DNA from: Halobacteriales archaeon SW_5_68_122 | GTDB lineage: Archaea; Halobacteriota; Halobacteria; Halobacteriales; Haloarculaceae | Reading direction: 5' to 3' | Length of the DNA stretch: 9,936 bases | Assembly: GCA_003022815.1 (NCBI GenBank) | Contig: PXSL01000122.1 | Location: 1-9,936 of the forward strand | Shown here: piece after piece, positions 1 to 6,108 of the stretch | How the letters are laid out: every line of letters starts with the position of its first letter | Position numbering within the stretch: the stretch's first letter is position 1 | Translations under genes and position numbers: made by a program | Notes under the pieces: model-generated | Seen by the model: only the letters and a program-made list of their open reading frames with translations | The model's database searches: none | Told to the model about the DNA's origin: nothing

Positions 1-1
1 C

Positions 2-733
2 TCGGCCCACCAGGTCGCCGCCTGGGTCCGGGACGCCGCCGGCGTCGAGCGGGCCGCCCACGCCGGCACGCTCGACCCCAAGGTGACCGGCTGTCTGCCT
101 GTCCTGACCGGCGACGCCACGCGAGTCGCGCAGGTGTTCGACGACAGCCGGAAGGGGTACGTCGCCGTTCTAGAGCTACACGCCCCGCTGTCGGCGGACT
201 TCGAGTCAATGCTCGCGGAGTTCGAGGGCCCGCTGTACCAGAAGCCGCCCCGGAAGTCCGCCGTCGCCCGCCGGCTCCGGACCCGGACGGTCTACCGCCT
301 CGAGGCCGTCGAGACCGAACAGCGACGCGTCCTGCTGGACATCGAGTGCGAGAGCGGCACCTACGTCCGGAAGCTCTGTCACGACCTCGGGCTGGCGCTG
401 GGCACCGGTGCCCACATGGGCGCGCTCCGCCGGCGCCGTACCGGCGACTTCGACGATGCCTCGCTCGTCACGCTGCACGACCTCGCCGACGGCCTGGCCT
501 TCTGGCGGGACGAGGGCGACGCCACGGTGGCGCCCTCCGCCGCCCGCGAGATAGCCACTGGCGCGCAGGTGTACGCCCCCGGCGTCGTCGAGAGCGACCT
601 CGCGGGCGCCGAGCAGGGGGCGCTTGTGGCCTGCTACACGCCCGACGGTGCGGCGGTGTGTCTCGGTCACCTCGCGGGTGACCCCGCCGCCAGCGAGGGG
701 CTGGTCGTCGAACTGGAGCGGGTTCTCGTCTGA
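2..733 (+). CDS. cbf5: Cbf5/TruB family RNA pseudouridine synthase, 5'-truncated by window edge
   Basis: This is the catalytic subunit of archaeal H/ACA ribonucleoprotein, which converts uridine to pseudouridine in rRNA; archaeal Cbf5 can also act on tRNA U55. The frame is open from base 2, so the gene begins upstream of the window and 243 residues are visible. HAGTLDPKVTG (visible residues 20-30) holds the catalytic Asp at residue 25. YQKPPRKSAVARRLR and SGTYVRKLCHDLG...GAHMGALRRRRTG are further TruB/Cbf5 signatures. The last roughly 70 residues, from about VAPSAAREIATGAQV, look like the C-terminal PUA RNA-binding domain. A GTG at 83 is in frame but lies after the catalytic Asp, so it is not the start. 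The gene ends 55 nt before a tRNA gene. Family assignment is firm from the motifs; the choice of Cbf5 over bacterial-type TruB rests on the archaeal context and PUA domain. Confidence 0.95.
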   Translation, partial: SAHQVAAWVRDAAGVERAAHAGTLDPKVTGCLPVLTGDATRVAQVFDDSRKGYVAVLELHAPLSADFESMLAEFEGPLYQKPPRKSAVARRLRTRTVYRLEAVETEQRRVLLDIECESGTYVRKLCHDLGLALGTGAHMGALRRRRTGDFDDASLVTLHDLADGLAFWRDEGDATVAPSAAREIATGAQVYAPGVVESDLAGAEQGALVACYTPDGAAVCLGHLAGDPAASEGLVVELERVLV

Positions 734-753
734 CCGCTACGCGGAAACGAAGA

Positions 754-761
754 GATTAAAG
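754..761 (+). promoter_or_regulatory. TATA-like box for tRNA-Pro
   Basis: GATTAAAG stands in GC-rich surroundings, centred about 31 nt before the mature tRNA 5' end. The spacing suits an archaeal promoter giving a very short 5' leader. Inferred from position and composition only. Confidence 0.5.
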
Positions 762-788
762 GCCAGACTGCCCTCCGTCGAAACGCAT

Positions 789-859
789 GGGACCGTGGGG
801 TAGTGGTATCCTCTGCGCATGGGGTGCGTTGGACCCGAGTTCGACTCTCGGCGGTCCCA
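789..859 (+). tRNA. tRNA-Pro (anticodon GGG)
   Basis: The 71-nt sequence folds as a cloverleaf. The acceptor stem GGGACCG (789-795) pairs perfectly with CGGTCCC (852-858), followed by discriminator A859. The T arm CCGAG/CTCGG (835-839, 847-851) encloses TTCGACT. The D arm is 798-812, with a G-T pair at its base and a T-T mismatch at its inner end. The anticodon stem is TGCGC (814-818) with GCGTT (826-830), where the outermost T-T does not pair and G815-T829 is a wobble. The loop ATGGGGT (819-825) puts GGG at 821-823, reading CCC and CCU (Pro). Discriminator A fits tRNA-Pro. CCA is not encoded and no intron is visible. Confidence 0.93.
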
Positions 860-862
860 CTT
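851..862 (+). repeat. 12-bp direct repeat, copy 1 (tRNA-Pro 3' end)
   Basis: GCGGTCCCACTT covers the 3' acceptor strand of tRNA-Pro plus three flanking bases. It recurs exactly at 973-984, 122 bp downstream. tRNA 3' ends are the usual attachment sites of archaeal integrative elements, so the pair could be relic att sites. The repeat is shorter than typical att cores. Confidence 0.5.
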
Positions 863-971
863 TTCGCGGAGCGAAAATGGGAGCCCGGAAGACGAGCGTC
901 AGCGAGTCTTCCGACGGTCGCGCGAGCGACCGGTGGGAGCGAGCGCGGCCTCGGTGCGTTTCCGACGCGCC
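861..971. repeat. Array of four consecutive hairpins downstream of tRNA-Pro
   Basis: Four inverted repeats follow one another in 111 bp. H1 is TTTTCGC/GCGAAAA (861-867, 871-877; loop GGA). H2 is CGGAAGAC/GTCTTCCG (886-893, 906-913). H3 is CGGTCGC/GCGACCG (915-921, 926-932; GNRA-type loop GCGA). H4 is GGTGCGT/ACGCGCC (953-959, 965-971; one G-T pair). H1 could form the tRNA 3' end or terminator. The block is bracketed by a 12-bp repeat of the tRNA 3' end. Short ORFs across this region have no credible protein features and are not called. Confidence 0.7.
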
Positions 972-972
972 A

Positions 973-984
973 GCGGTCCCACTT
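973..984 (+). repeat. 12-bp direct repeat, copy 2 (tRNA 3'-end duplicate)
   Basis: This is an exact second copy of GCGGTCCCACTT. It is not part of a tRNA, because no matching acceptor 5' strand or T arm precedes it. It closes the hairpin array on the right side. It is either a remnant att site or part of the repeat unit. Confidence 0.5.
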
Positions 985-1082
985 CCCGGTATCTGATCTG
1001 TGAACTAACGGCTGGAGGGCTCTCTCCTGTTTCACTCCGTTGACCAGTCATCGCCCGGAAGGTCCGTCGGCCGGACTGGAAA

Positions 1083-1622
1083 TCAGGCGGCTTCGACGTC
1101 CCCGCGCATTGAGGAGTGAATTGTACAGGTGTAGTAGTTCAGGTTCGCGGCCAGGTCCTCGGTGATCGTGAACGAGAGGGTCTCCTCGTTGTCGACCCAG
1201 TTGACGTCGGCATCGCCCTCGAACTCGCCGTCGCCGGACTGCGACAGGAGCGGCGTGTCGTCGGCCGCTCGGAGCGCGAACGGGTGGCCGCTCCAGCCCC
1301 CGTTCTCGACGGTGTAGCGCTGGTCGACCTCGAAGGTCATCGTGGGGTTCTCCTCGCCGGTCGGCGCGGCCGACCCGGTCTCGTCCTCGACGACCTCCCA
1401 CGCGCTGGAGCCGACGTTGTCGATGGCGAGGGTCGCGCCGGACGTCGACGATTCCACGTCGCCGTCCGTCTCGGTGTCCTCGTCCATGCCGGACCCGTCG
1501 TCGGTCTCCGTGTCGCCTTCGTCGCCGGTGTCTCCGCCCTCTGGCCCGTCGGAACACCCGGCCAGCCCGGTCATCAGTGCGATACTAGTCGCCTCGAGGA
1601 ATCGTCGTCGGCCGTTCATCAT
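1083..1622 (-). CDS. Tat-exported cupredoxin (halocyanin/plastocyanin-like) lipoprotein
   Basis: This is a predicted membrane-anchored blue-copper electron carrier on the outer face of the cell membrane. Starting at the ATG at 1622 it is 179 residues; a second ATG follows directly at 1619, and an in-frame ATG at 1664 would add 14 residues ahead of the signal peptide. The N-terminus has a twin-arginine pattern RRRFLEA, a short hydrophobic stretch and the lipobox LAGC, with Cys23 the likely lipidation site. An Asp/Glu/Gly/Ser/Thr-rich linker spans about residues 24-62. The C-terminal domain ends in YYTCTIHSSMRG, giving Cys166, His169 and Met172 in C-x2-H-x2-M spacing as in amicyanin-like sites. 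His113 in SGHPFALR is the likely fourth ligand, so the type 1 copper site looks complete. The partner is not known from sequence. The flavoprotein reductase gene lies upstream on the same strand. Confidence 0.88.
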   Translation of the reverse strand: MMNGRRRFLEATSIALMTGLAGCSDGPEGGDTGDEGDTETDDGSGMDEDTETDGDVESSTSGATLAIDNVGSSAWEVVEDETGSAAPTGEENPTMTFEVDQRYTVENGGWSGHPFALRAADDTPLLSQSGDGEFEGDADVNWVDNEETLSFTITEDLAANLNYYTCTIHSSMRGDVEAA

Positions 1623-1646
1623 TGTGTCATCGTCTTCGGTCTTGCA

Positions 1647-1722
1647 GTGACTATCGTAAGTCATTTCGGTATCGACCGCACGACGGCGTGCGGTCGTACC
1701 GGGACACAGGTACAGCAGTCAG
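1647..1722. repeat. Palindromic intergenic repeat, copy A
   Basis: This 76-bp element has nested dyads. Outer arms are GACTATCGTAAG and GTACAGCAGTC; inner arms are CGGTATCGACCGCACG and CGTGCGGTCGTACCG. It aligns without gaps to copy B (9480-9555) with about 66 of 76 identities, including 26 bp exact (1660-1685 with 9493-9518) and 16 bp exact (1687-1702 with 9520-9535). Its right end lies 2 nt from the stop codon of the minus-strand reductase gene. It could be a 3'-end RNA hairpin or a small non-autonomous mobile element. Confidence 0.85.
1651..1668 (-). promoter_or_regulatory. Putative BRE/TATA promoter of the cupredoxin gene inside repeat copy A
   Basis: On the minus strand, CGAAAT (1663-1668) is followed by an A/T-rich box CTTACGATA (centre near 1655), about 33 nt before the ATG at 1622. 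This would give a leader of a few nucleotides. The promoter would then be supplied by the left arm of the palindromic repeat. Inference from motif position only. Confidence 0.35.
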
Positions 1723-1724
1723 TA

Positions 1725-2435
1725 TCAGTCGTCTTCGACCGCGCCTTCCTCCCAGCCCTCGCTATGGATTCGCTCCTCGGGCGTCCCGAGGTCACGCAAC
1801 TCGGACTGCGTGTCGACAACCATCGGTGGAACCCCGCACACGTAGAAATCACGGTCGTCGAACCCCTCGAATAAGTCCTCGAGGTGCTCCTGGACGTACC
1901 CGATTCGTCCGGTCCACTCCCAGTTGGGGTCCGAGAGGGCGAACGTCACCTCGAGATTCGAGTGGGCGGCGGCGAGTTGGTTCAGCGTTTCTCGATGGAT
2001 GATGGTCTCCTCGCGCTTCTCCCCGAAGACCACGTGTGTGTTGCCGGAACCCATCTCGAGGTACTGTCGCAGCAGCGACAGCATCGGGGTGAGTCCGGTC
2101 CCGCTGGCCAGGAAGGCGACGTCGCGGTCGGGGTCGGCGAGGGTCAGATTGCCCTCGATGGGGCCGATGGTGACCTCGTCACCGGGACGACGCGTGTGCA
2201 TGTACGCCGAGGCCAGGCCGTCGTCGTACCGCCGTATCGCCAGCGTTAGCTCGTCGGTTCCCGGGAGGTTCGTCGGCGTGTACGGTCGGACCACCGTCTC
2301 GCCGGCGGACTCGAACCGGACGGTCGTGTGCTGTCCCGGTTCGAAGTCGAACTCGTGGCCCGGAACGCGGAGCCTGAACCCACTCACGTCGGGCGTAATC
2401 GGGTACACGTCGACGACCTCTGCCGTATGGGTCAC
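1725..2435 (-). CDS. FAD/NAD(P)-binding ferredoxin reductase-like oxidoreductase
   Basis: The 236-residue flavoprotein belongs to the ferredoxin-NADP+ reductase fold family and should move electrons between NAD(P)H and a protein or small acceptor in the cytoplasm. The N-terminal FAD barrel shows RPYTPT (50-55) and GPIEG (91-95). The NAD(P) domain shows SGTGLTPM (111-118) and YVCGVPPM (198-205). No 2Fe-2S domain is attached, so an electron partner must be a separate protein. The C-terminus is acidic (GWEEGAVEDD) and lacks the plant-FNR terminal Tyr. The only plausible start is GTG at 2435, because no in-frame ATG lies nearby and the FAD barrel begins at once. No clear TATA box stands at -27, so it may have a leader within the 2436-2772 region. 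The natural substrate cannot be told from sequence. Confidence 0.85.
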   Translation of the reverse strand: MTHTAEVVDVYPITPDVSGFRLRVPGHEFDFEPGQHTTVRFESAGETVVRPYTPTNLPGTDELTLAIRRYDDGLASAYMHTRRPGDEVTIGPIEGNLTLADPDRDVAFLASGTGLTPMLSLLRQYLEMGSGNTHVVFGEKREETIIHRETLNQLAAAHSNLEVTFALSDPNWEWTGRIGYVQEHLEDLFEGFDDRDFYVCGVPPMVVDTQSELRDLGTPEERIHSEGWEEGAVEDD

Positions 2436-2772
2436 GGGCGCTCACCCCGGCGAGTCCCGCGACGGAGCATCGGTGGTACCTGTGCGCCCGCCGCGGCGCG
2501 AGGGTTTACCGCCCGGAGTTCCGATACAGTCGAAACTGGAGTCGTATCGACGGGGGTCGCCGGCGCCGTTTCGCCGGACAGCCGAGGGCCACTACACTGC
2601 TCCACGTCCCCGACCGACCGGGGTCGGTGAGTCGGCGGTAGCCACCGTCCGCTCGCGGGTGATGTCGTCGTCGACATGCGAATGTGGGTTGGTCCCGGAG
2701 CCACGTAAGTGCTGGCCGACGCGATGGTCACGGCCCGGTGGTGATAAATACCCGGGCGCCCGACCGGGGCAC
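2436..2772. other. Gene-free stretch between divergent genes, with dyad symmetries
   Basis: This 337-bp stretch separates the minus-strand reductase from the plus-strand HTGH protein. Open frames crossing it are continuations of antisense frames or lack any recognisable protein pattern. Visible elements are CGATAC...GTATCG (2522-2527, 2544-2549), a perfect 7-bp dyad ACCGACC-GG-GGTCGGT (2613-2628) and the promoter at 2743-2750. The dyads could be operators or a small RNA fold, but nothing fixes their role. Confidence 0.5.
2743..2750 (+). promoter_or_regulatory. TATA box for the HTGH zinc-binding protein
   Basis: GATAAATA is a strong A/T-rich box centred about 26 nt before the GTG at 2773. This predicts a leaderless transcript starting at or next to that GTG, and it decides the start within a much longer open frame. 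Confidence 0.7.
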
Positions 2773-3129
2773 GTGACCGACCGGAGCGACTCGCCGCCGC
2801 CCGAAGACGTTGATGACGTCCCGACGGTTTCCTGCTCGCGCTGCGACCGGTCGTGGGACCTCAAGTACGAACTCGACGAGTTGCGGGTCGGCAACCAGGC
2901 CGTCGAGAAGTTCGCGCTGGACCACAAACAGCACACGGGCCACTTCCCGGACGACGTGACGGCGTGGATGGCCGACTGCCGGCACTGTCCGGACCGGGAG
3001 GCGTTCCTCTCGGAGCGGCCGGCCCGCCGGTGGGCGGAGGCCCACGCTCGGCACACGGGCCACGCACTGGAACTCCGCCACGGCGATGACGAACCGGCGG
3101 TCGTCGAGCCGGACGAGAACCAGCACTGA
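2773..3129 (+). CDS. Small protein with duplicated CxxC...HxxHTGH metal-binding unit
   Basis: The protein has 118 residues and no recognised function. It contains two copies of one pattern. Copy 1 is C21-x2-C24 then H51-x2-H54-T-G-H57. Copy 2 is C69-x2-C72 then H91-x2-H94-T-G-H97. The arrangement suggests two zinc-binding fingers with different CxxC-to-His spacing (26 and 18 residues). The N- and C-terminal tails are acidic. The frame stays open far upstream (from 1924), but that part is antisense to the reductase gene and lacks a sensible protein pattern. The GTG start at 2773 sits 26 nt after a TATA box. The gene runs towards ilvD with only 16 nt between their stops. Nucleic-acid or protein binding is possible but only inferred. 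Confidence 0.82.
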   Translation: MTDRSDSPPPEDVDDVPTVSCSRCDRSWDLKYELDELRVGNQAVEKFALDHKQHTGHFPDDVTAWMADCRHCPDREAFLSERPARRWAEAHARHTGHALELRHGDDEPAVVEPDENQH

Positions 3130-3145
3130 CCGCCGTGAGTCAGTA

Positions 3146-4891
3146 TCAGTCGCCGCGCCGCACGCCAGGGTTGGTGACGGCGCCGTTATCGGCCGACCCG
3201 AACGCGAGGCCGTACTTTGCGAGGACGCCGCCCTCGTAGGCGGGGTCCGGTTGCTCGAAATCCTCGAGGCGGGCCGACAGTTCCTCGGCGGTCAGGTCGA
3301 CTGCCAGCGTGCGCTCTGCGACGTCGATGGTGATTCGGTCGCCGTCCTCCAGCGCCGCGATGGGGCCGCCGTCGAATGCCTCGGGAGCGACGTGGCCGAT
3401 GGAGAGCCCCCGGGTCGCCCCGGAGAATCGGCCGTCGGTGATGAGCGCGACCTCCTCGGCGTGGCCTTGACCGTCGCGGGCGGCCGTCACGCCGAGCATC
3501 TCCCGCATCCCGGGGCCGCCGCGGGGCCCCTCATTGCGAACCACGATGACCTCGCCGGACTCGACGTCGCCCGACTGGACGTACGCCGTCGCTTCCTCCT
3601 CGCTTTCGAACACCCGGGCCGGGCCCTCATGATGGAGGTCGTCGGCGCCCGTCACCTTCAGGACGCTCCCGTTCGGCGCCAGGTTGCCCGACAGAACCCG
3701 GATGGCGCCCTGCTCGTTCTTCGGCGCCTCGACGGTGTACAGGAAGTCGACCCCGAGGTCCGCGACGGCCGGCGGGTCGGCCCGCTCGAGCGCCTCCGAG
3801 AGCGTCTCGCCGGTGACCGTCAGCGCCTCGCCGTGCAACAGCCCCGCGTCGTGGAGCTCCCGGAGGACGACCGGCACGCCGCCGACCTCGTGGAGGTCGT
3901 TCATGACGCGCTCGCCGCCGGGCTGGAGGTCGGCGATCTTGGGCGTCCGGCGGCTGATCTCGTCGAACGTCTCGACCTCGAGGTCGATGCCCGCCTCGGC
4001 GGCCATCGCGAGCAGGTGGAGCACGCCGTTGGTCGACCCGCCGATGGCCACCTGCAGGGCGATGGCGTTCTCGAAGGACTCCCGCGTGAGGAACTCCGAG
4101 GGCGAGCGGCGGGCCTCGATGGTCTCAACGGCGAGTTCGCCGGCCTCGCGGGCGGCCTCGTAGCGGCCGTCGTCCTCGGCTGGCGGGCCGGCACTGCCCA
4201 GCGGCGCGAACCCGAGCGCCTCGCTGACGGAGGCCATCGTGTTGGCGGTGAACATCCCGCCGCAGGACCCGGCGCCCGGACAGGCGTTGCGCTCCATCTC
4301 GTCGAGTTCCTCGGGGCTCATCTCGCCGGTTGCGACCGCCCCGCGGGCCTCGAAGACGTTCTGGATGGTTATCGCCCGGCCCTCGTGTTCGCCGGGCATG
4401 ATGGAGCCGCCGTAAAGGAACACCGACGGCAGATCCGTTCGGATGGCTGCCATCATCATGCCGGGCATGTTCTTGTCGCAGCCGCCGATGGTGACGAGTC
4501 CGTCCATCCGCTCGCCGAACGACACCAGCTCGACGGAGTCGGCGATGAGTTCCCGGGAGATGAGCGACGCCTTCATCCCCTCGGTGCCCATCGAGATGGC
4601 GTCGGAGATGGTGATGGTGCCGAACTCGATGGGCATGCCGCCAGCGTCGTCGACGCCGTCGATCGCGGCCTCGGCCACCTCGTCGAGGTGGACGTTGCAG
4701 GGCGTGATGTCGGCGGCGGGGTTGGCGACGCCGACCATCGGCGAGGCGAGGTCCTCGTCGTCGAACCCCATCGCGCGGAACATCGCCCGATGGGGGGCAC
4801 GCTCGGTCCCCTCGGTGACCTCGCTGCTCCGGAGGTCGTCGGGCTTTCCGGTCGTTCCCGGGTCGCCGTCCCGGGGCTGTTGTTCGCTCAT
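3146..4891 (-). CDS. ilvD: Dihydroxy-acid dehydratase (IlvD)
   Basis: This Fe-S enzyme of valine, leucine and isoleucine synthesis dehydrates 2,3-dihydroxyisovalerate and 2,3-dihydroxy-3-methylvalerate to the 2-keto acids. The product is 581 residues from the ATG at 4891, near the usual family length. Signature segments, numbered from this ATG, are TPCNVH (Cys65), GGCDKNMPGMMMA (Cys138) and ACPGAGSCGGMFTANTM (Cys204 and Cys210). Cys65, Cys138 and Cys210 are the expected cluster ligands. GRFSGATRGLSIGHV is conserved near the C-terminus. A GTG three codons upstream (4900) is also possible, but the ATG lies 25 nt from the TATA-like box. No other ilv or leu gene is in the window, so the gene stands alone here. 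A 639-codon open frame on the opposite strand is a composition artefact. Confidence 0.97.
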   Translation of the reverse strand: MSEQQPRDGDPGTTGKPDDLRSSEVTEGTERAPHRAMFRAMGFDDEDLASPMVGVANPAADITPCNVHLDEVAEAAIDGVDDAGGMPIEFGTITISDAISMGTEGMKASLISRELIADSVELVSFGERMDGLVTIGGCDKNMPGMMMAAIRTDLPSVFLYGGSIMPGEHEGRAITIQNVFEARGAVATGEMSPEELDEMERNACPGAGSCGGMFTANTMASVSEALGFAPLGSAGPPAEDDGRYEAAREAGELAVETIEARRSPSEFLTRESFENAIALQVAIGGSTNGVLHLLAMAAEAGIDLEVETFDEISRRTPKIADLQPGGERVMNDLHEVGGVPVVLRELHDAGLLHGEALTVTGETLSEALERADPPAVADLGVDFLYTVEAPKNEQGAIRVLSGNLAPNGSVLKVTGADDLHHEGPARVFESEEEATAYVQSGDVESGEVIVVRNEGPRGGPGMREMLGVTAARDGQGHAEEVALITDGRFSGATRGLSIGHVAPEAFDGGPIAALEDGDRITIDVAERTLAVDLTAEELSARLEDFEQPDPAYEGGVLAKYGLAFGSADNGAVTNPGVRRGD

Positions 4892-4912
4892 GCCGTCCAC
4901 TTGCCGCCGAGC

Positions 4913-4920
4913 GACTTAAT
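4913..4920 (-). promoter_or_regulatory. TATA-like box for ilvD
   Basis: On the minus strand, GATTAAGT is centred about 25 nt before the ATG at 4891. It supports that start and a leaderless mRNA. An inverted repeat GCCAG/CTGGC (4934-4938, 4945-4949) lies just upstream of the box, a position usual for an activator or Lrp-type site; that role is inferred. Confidence 0.6.
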
Positions 4921-4978
4921 CACCCGTGTACGGGCCAGTTTTTGCTGGCGGGGTGGGCTTTCGACCTGTGCGGAAAAG

Positions 4979-5014
4979 CGGCAGTTGTCCGGACTGCGGC
5001 AGTGAACTGCGGCA
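4979..5014. promoter_or_regulatory. Short direct and inverted repeats between ilvD and the GHMP gene
   Basis: ACTGCGGCA occurs twice (4993-5001 and 5006-5014), 13 bp apart. The first copy also forms an inverted repeat with GCAGT at 4981-4985. The site lies between two divergent promoters and could bind a regulator of either gene. The evidence is only the repeat pattern. Confidence 0.25.
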
Positions 5015-5051
5015 CATCGGGCGCCCGAGACCTGTAGCGGGTTGCCAGCGC

Positions 5052-5065
5052 CGAAACCCACAACC
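5052..5065 (+). promoter_or_regulatory. Weak BRE/TATA-like promoter for the GHMP-family gene
   Basis: CGAAACC resembles the haloarchaeal BRE and is followed by CACAACC, centred about 28 nt before the ATG at 5089. The box is poor in T, so this is a tentative call. Confidence 0.3.
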
Positions 5066-5088
5066 GGGCAAGGCCCGAATCGCGGACG

Positions 5089-6060
5089 ATGAGGGTCCGG
5101 GTCGAGGCCGGCGGCCGCCTGCACTTCGGCTTTCAGAACCTCTCGCTGGCCCACGAGCGTCTCTACGGCGGGGTCGGCGTTGCGCTGGCGGACCCCTGCG
5201 TCGAGTTGACTGCCGAACCCGCGGAGTCGGTGGTCTGTTCGGACCCGCTGGTCGCCGGCTGTGCGGCGGCGGCGTGTGACCTGCTCGGCGTTCCCGGCGC
5301 CCGGGTGACCGTCGAGCGGACGCTGCCCCGGCACGTCGGTCTCGGTAGCGGGACGCAGGCCGCGCTGGCGACGCTTGCGGCGGTCGCACGGGCCCACGAC
5401 CGGCCGCCGACGGTCCGAGAGCGGGCGCCAGCCATGGGCCGGGGGGGTCGCGGCGGCGTCGGCGTCGCCGCCTTCGAGGCTGGCGGCTTCGTCGTCGATG
5501 CCGGCCACCCCACCGAGCGGTTCACGACCGACCGGCCCGCTGACGGCGAGTGGACGGTACCGGCCGTCGTCGCGCGCCACGACCTGCCGGAGGCGTGGCG
5601 GTTCGTCCTCGCCGTGCCCGACGCGGACCCGGGACGCACCGGCGACGACGAGGACGAGAGCATGCGGGCGGTCGTCGAGAATGCCGACCCCGCCGTCGCC
5701 GACGAGGCGGCGGCGCTGGTCGCCCGTCGGCTCCTGCCGGCGGCCGCGGAGGGTCGTCTGGAGGCGTTCGGCGACGCCGTCGCGGCGTTCGGCCGCCTCA
5801 ACGGTGCCTGGTACGCCGACCAGCAGGGCGGGGTCTACCGCCCGCCGGCCGGCCGACTCGTCGACGCGCTGACCGAGGCGCCGTCCGTCCGCGGCGTCGG
5901 ACAGTCGTCGTGGGGGCCGACCGTCTACGGGGTGACCGACGTTTCGATGGCCGATGGGGCACGGACGGCCGCCGAGACGGCGTTGGACGAGGTCGGCGCC
6001 GGCGGGACGGTCCGCGTCGTCGCCCCCAGAAACGATGGGGCCCGCATCACCGTCGAGTGA
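5089..6060 (+). CDS. GHMP-superfamily protein, RFAP synthase-like
   Basis: The protein has 323 residues and resembles beta-ribofuranosylaminobenzene 5'-phosphate (RFAP) synthase. In methanogens that enzyme joins PRPP and 4-aminobenzoate (or 4-hydroxybenzoate) early in methanopterin synthesis. It starts VRVEAGGRLHFGFQNLS, typical of this branch. The GHMP phosphate-binding loop is GLGSGTQAALA (84-94), where kinases have a Ser/Ala-rich loop. GRGGRGGVGVAAFEAGGFVVD (117-137) and GVGQSSWGPTVYG (269-281) are further family motifs. Haloarchaea are not known to make methanopterin, so the real product may be a different aminobenzoate-derived or pterin-like compound; that is inference. The ATG at 5089 begins directly with the conserved N-terminus. 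It is divergent from ilvD and 24 nt upstream of the next TATA box, so it is probably a single-gene unit. Confidence 0.82.
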   Translation: MRVRVEAGGRLHFGFQNLSLAHERLYGGVGVALADPCVELTAEPAESVVCSDPLVAGCAAAACDLLGVPGARVTVERTLPRHVGLGSGTQAALATLAAVARAHDRPPTVRERAPAMGRGGRGGVGVAAFEAGGFVVDAGHPTERFTTDRPADGEWTVPAVVARHDLPEAWRFVLAVPDADPGRTGDDEDESMRAVVENADPAVADEAAALVARRLLPAAAEGRLEAFGDAVAAFGRLNGAWYADQQGGVYRPPAGRLVDALTEAPSVRGVGQSSWGPTVYGVTDVSMADGARTAAETALDEVGAGGTVRVVAPRNDGARITVE

Positions 6061-6076
6061 CCGCCCGCAGGCTCAA

Positions 6077-6084
6077 CTATTTAA
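6077..6084 (+). promoter_or_regulatory. TATA box for the KaiC/RAD55-like gene
   Basis: CTATTTAA is centred about 28 nt before the ATG at 6109. It indicates a leaderless transcript from that ATG, and it rules out the in-frame GTG at 6085 because that codon would lie upstream of the transcription start. Confidence 0.75.
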
Positions 6085-6108
6085 GTGCCCACGACCGAAC
6101 GTGGGGGT

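Noticed and set aside
787..1043. Several short open frames across the tRNA and hairpins
   Set aside because: They overlap the tRNA gene and hairpin array and arise from lack of stops in GC-rich repeats.
2432..2731. 99-codon minus-strand frame in the gene-free stretch
   Set aside because: Its composition is rich in Thr, Pro, Arg and Ser, not acidic like haloarchaeal proteins, and no domain or promoter supports it.
1924..2772. 5' extension of the HTGH protein frame, and an antisense frame at 1116-1874
   Set aside because: These parts are antisense to the reductase and cupredoxin genes and show no protein pattern. The TATA box fixes the start at 2773.
3086..5005. 639-codon open frame on the plus strand
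   Set aside because: It is antisense to ilvD, whose family motifs are unmistakable; long reverse frames are common in GC-rich genomes.
4926..5279. Possible small zinc-finger protein with CPDCG
   Set aside because: It has only one CxxC pair, runs out of frame into the GHMP gene and has no promoter at the right distance.
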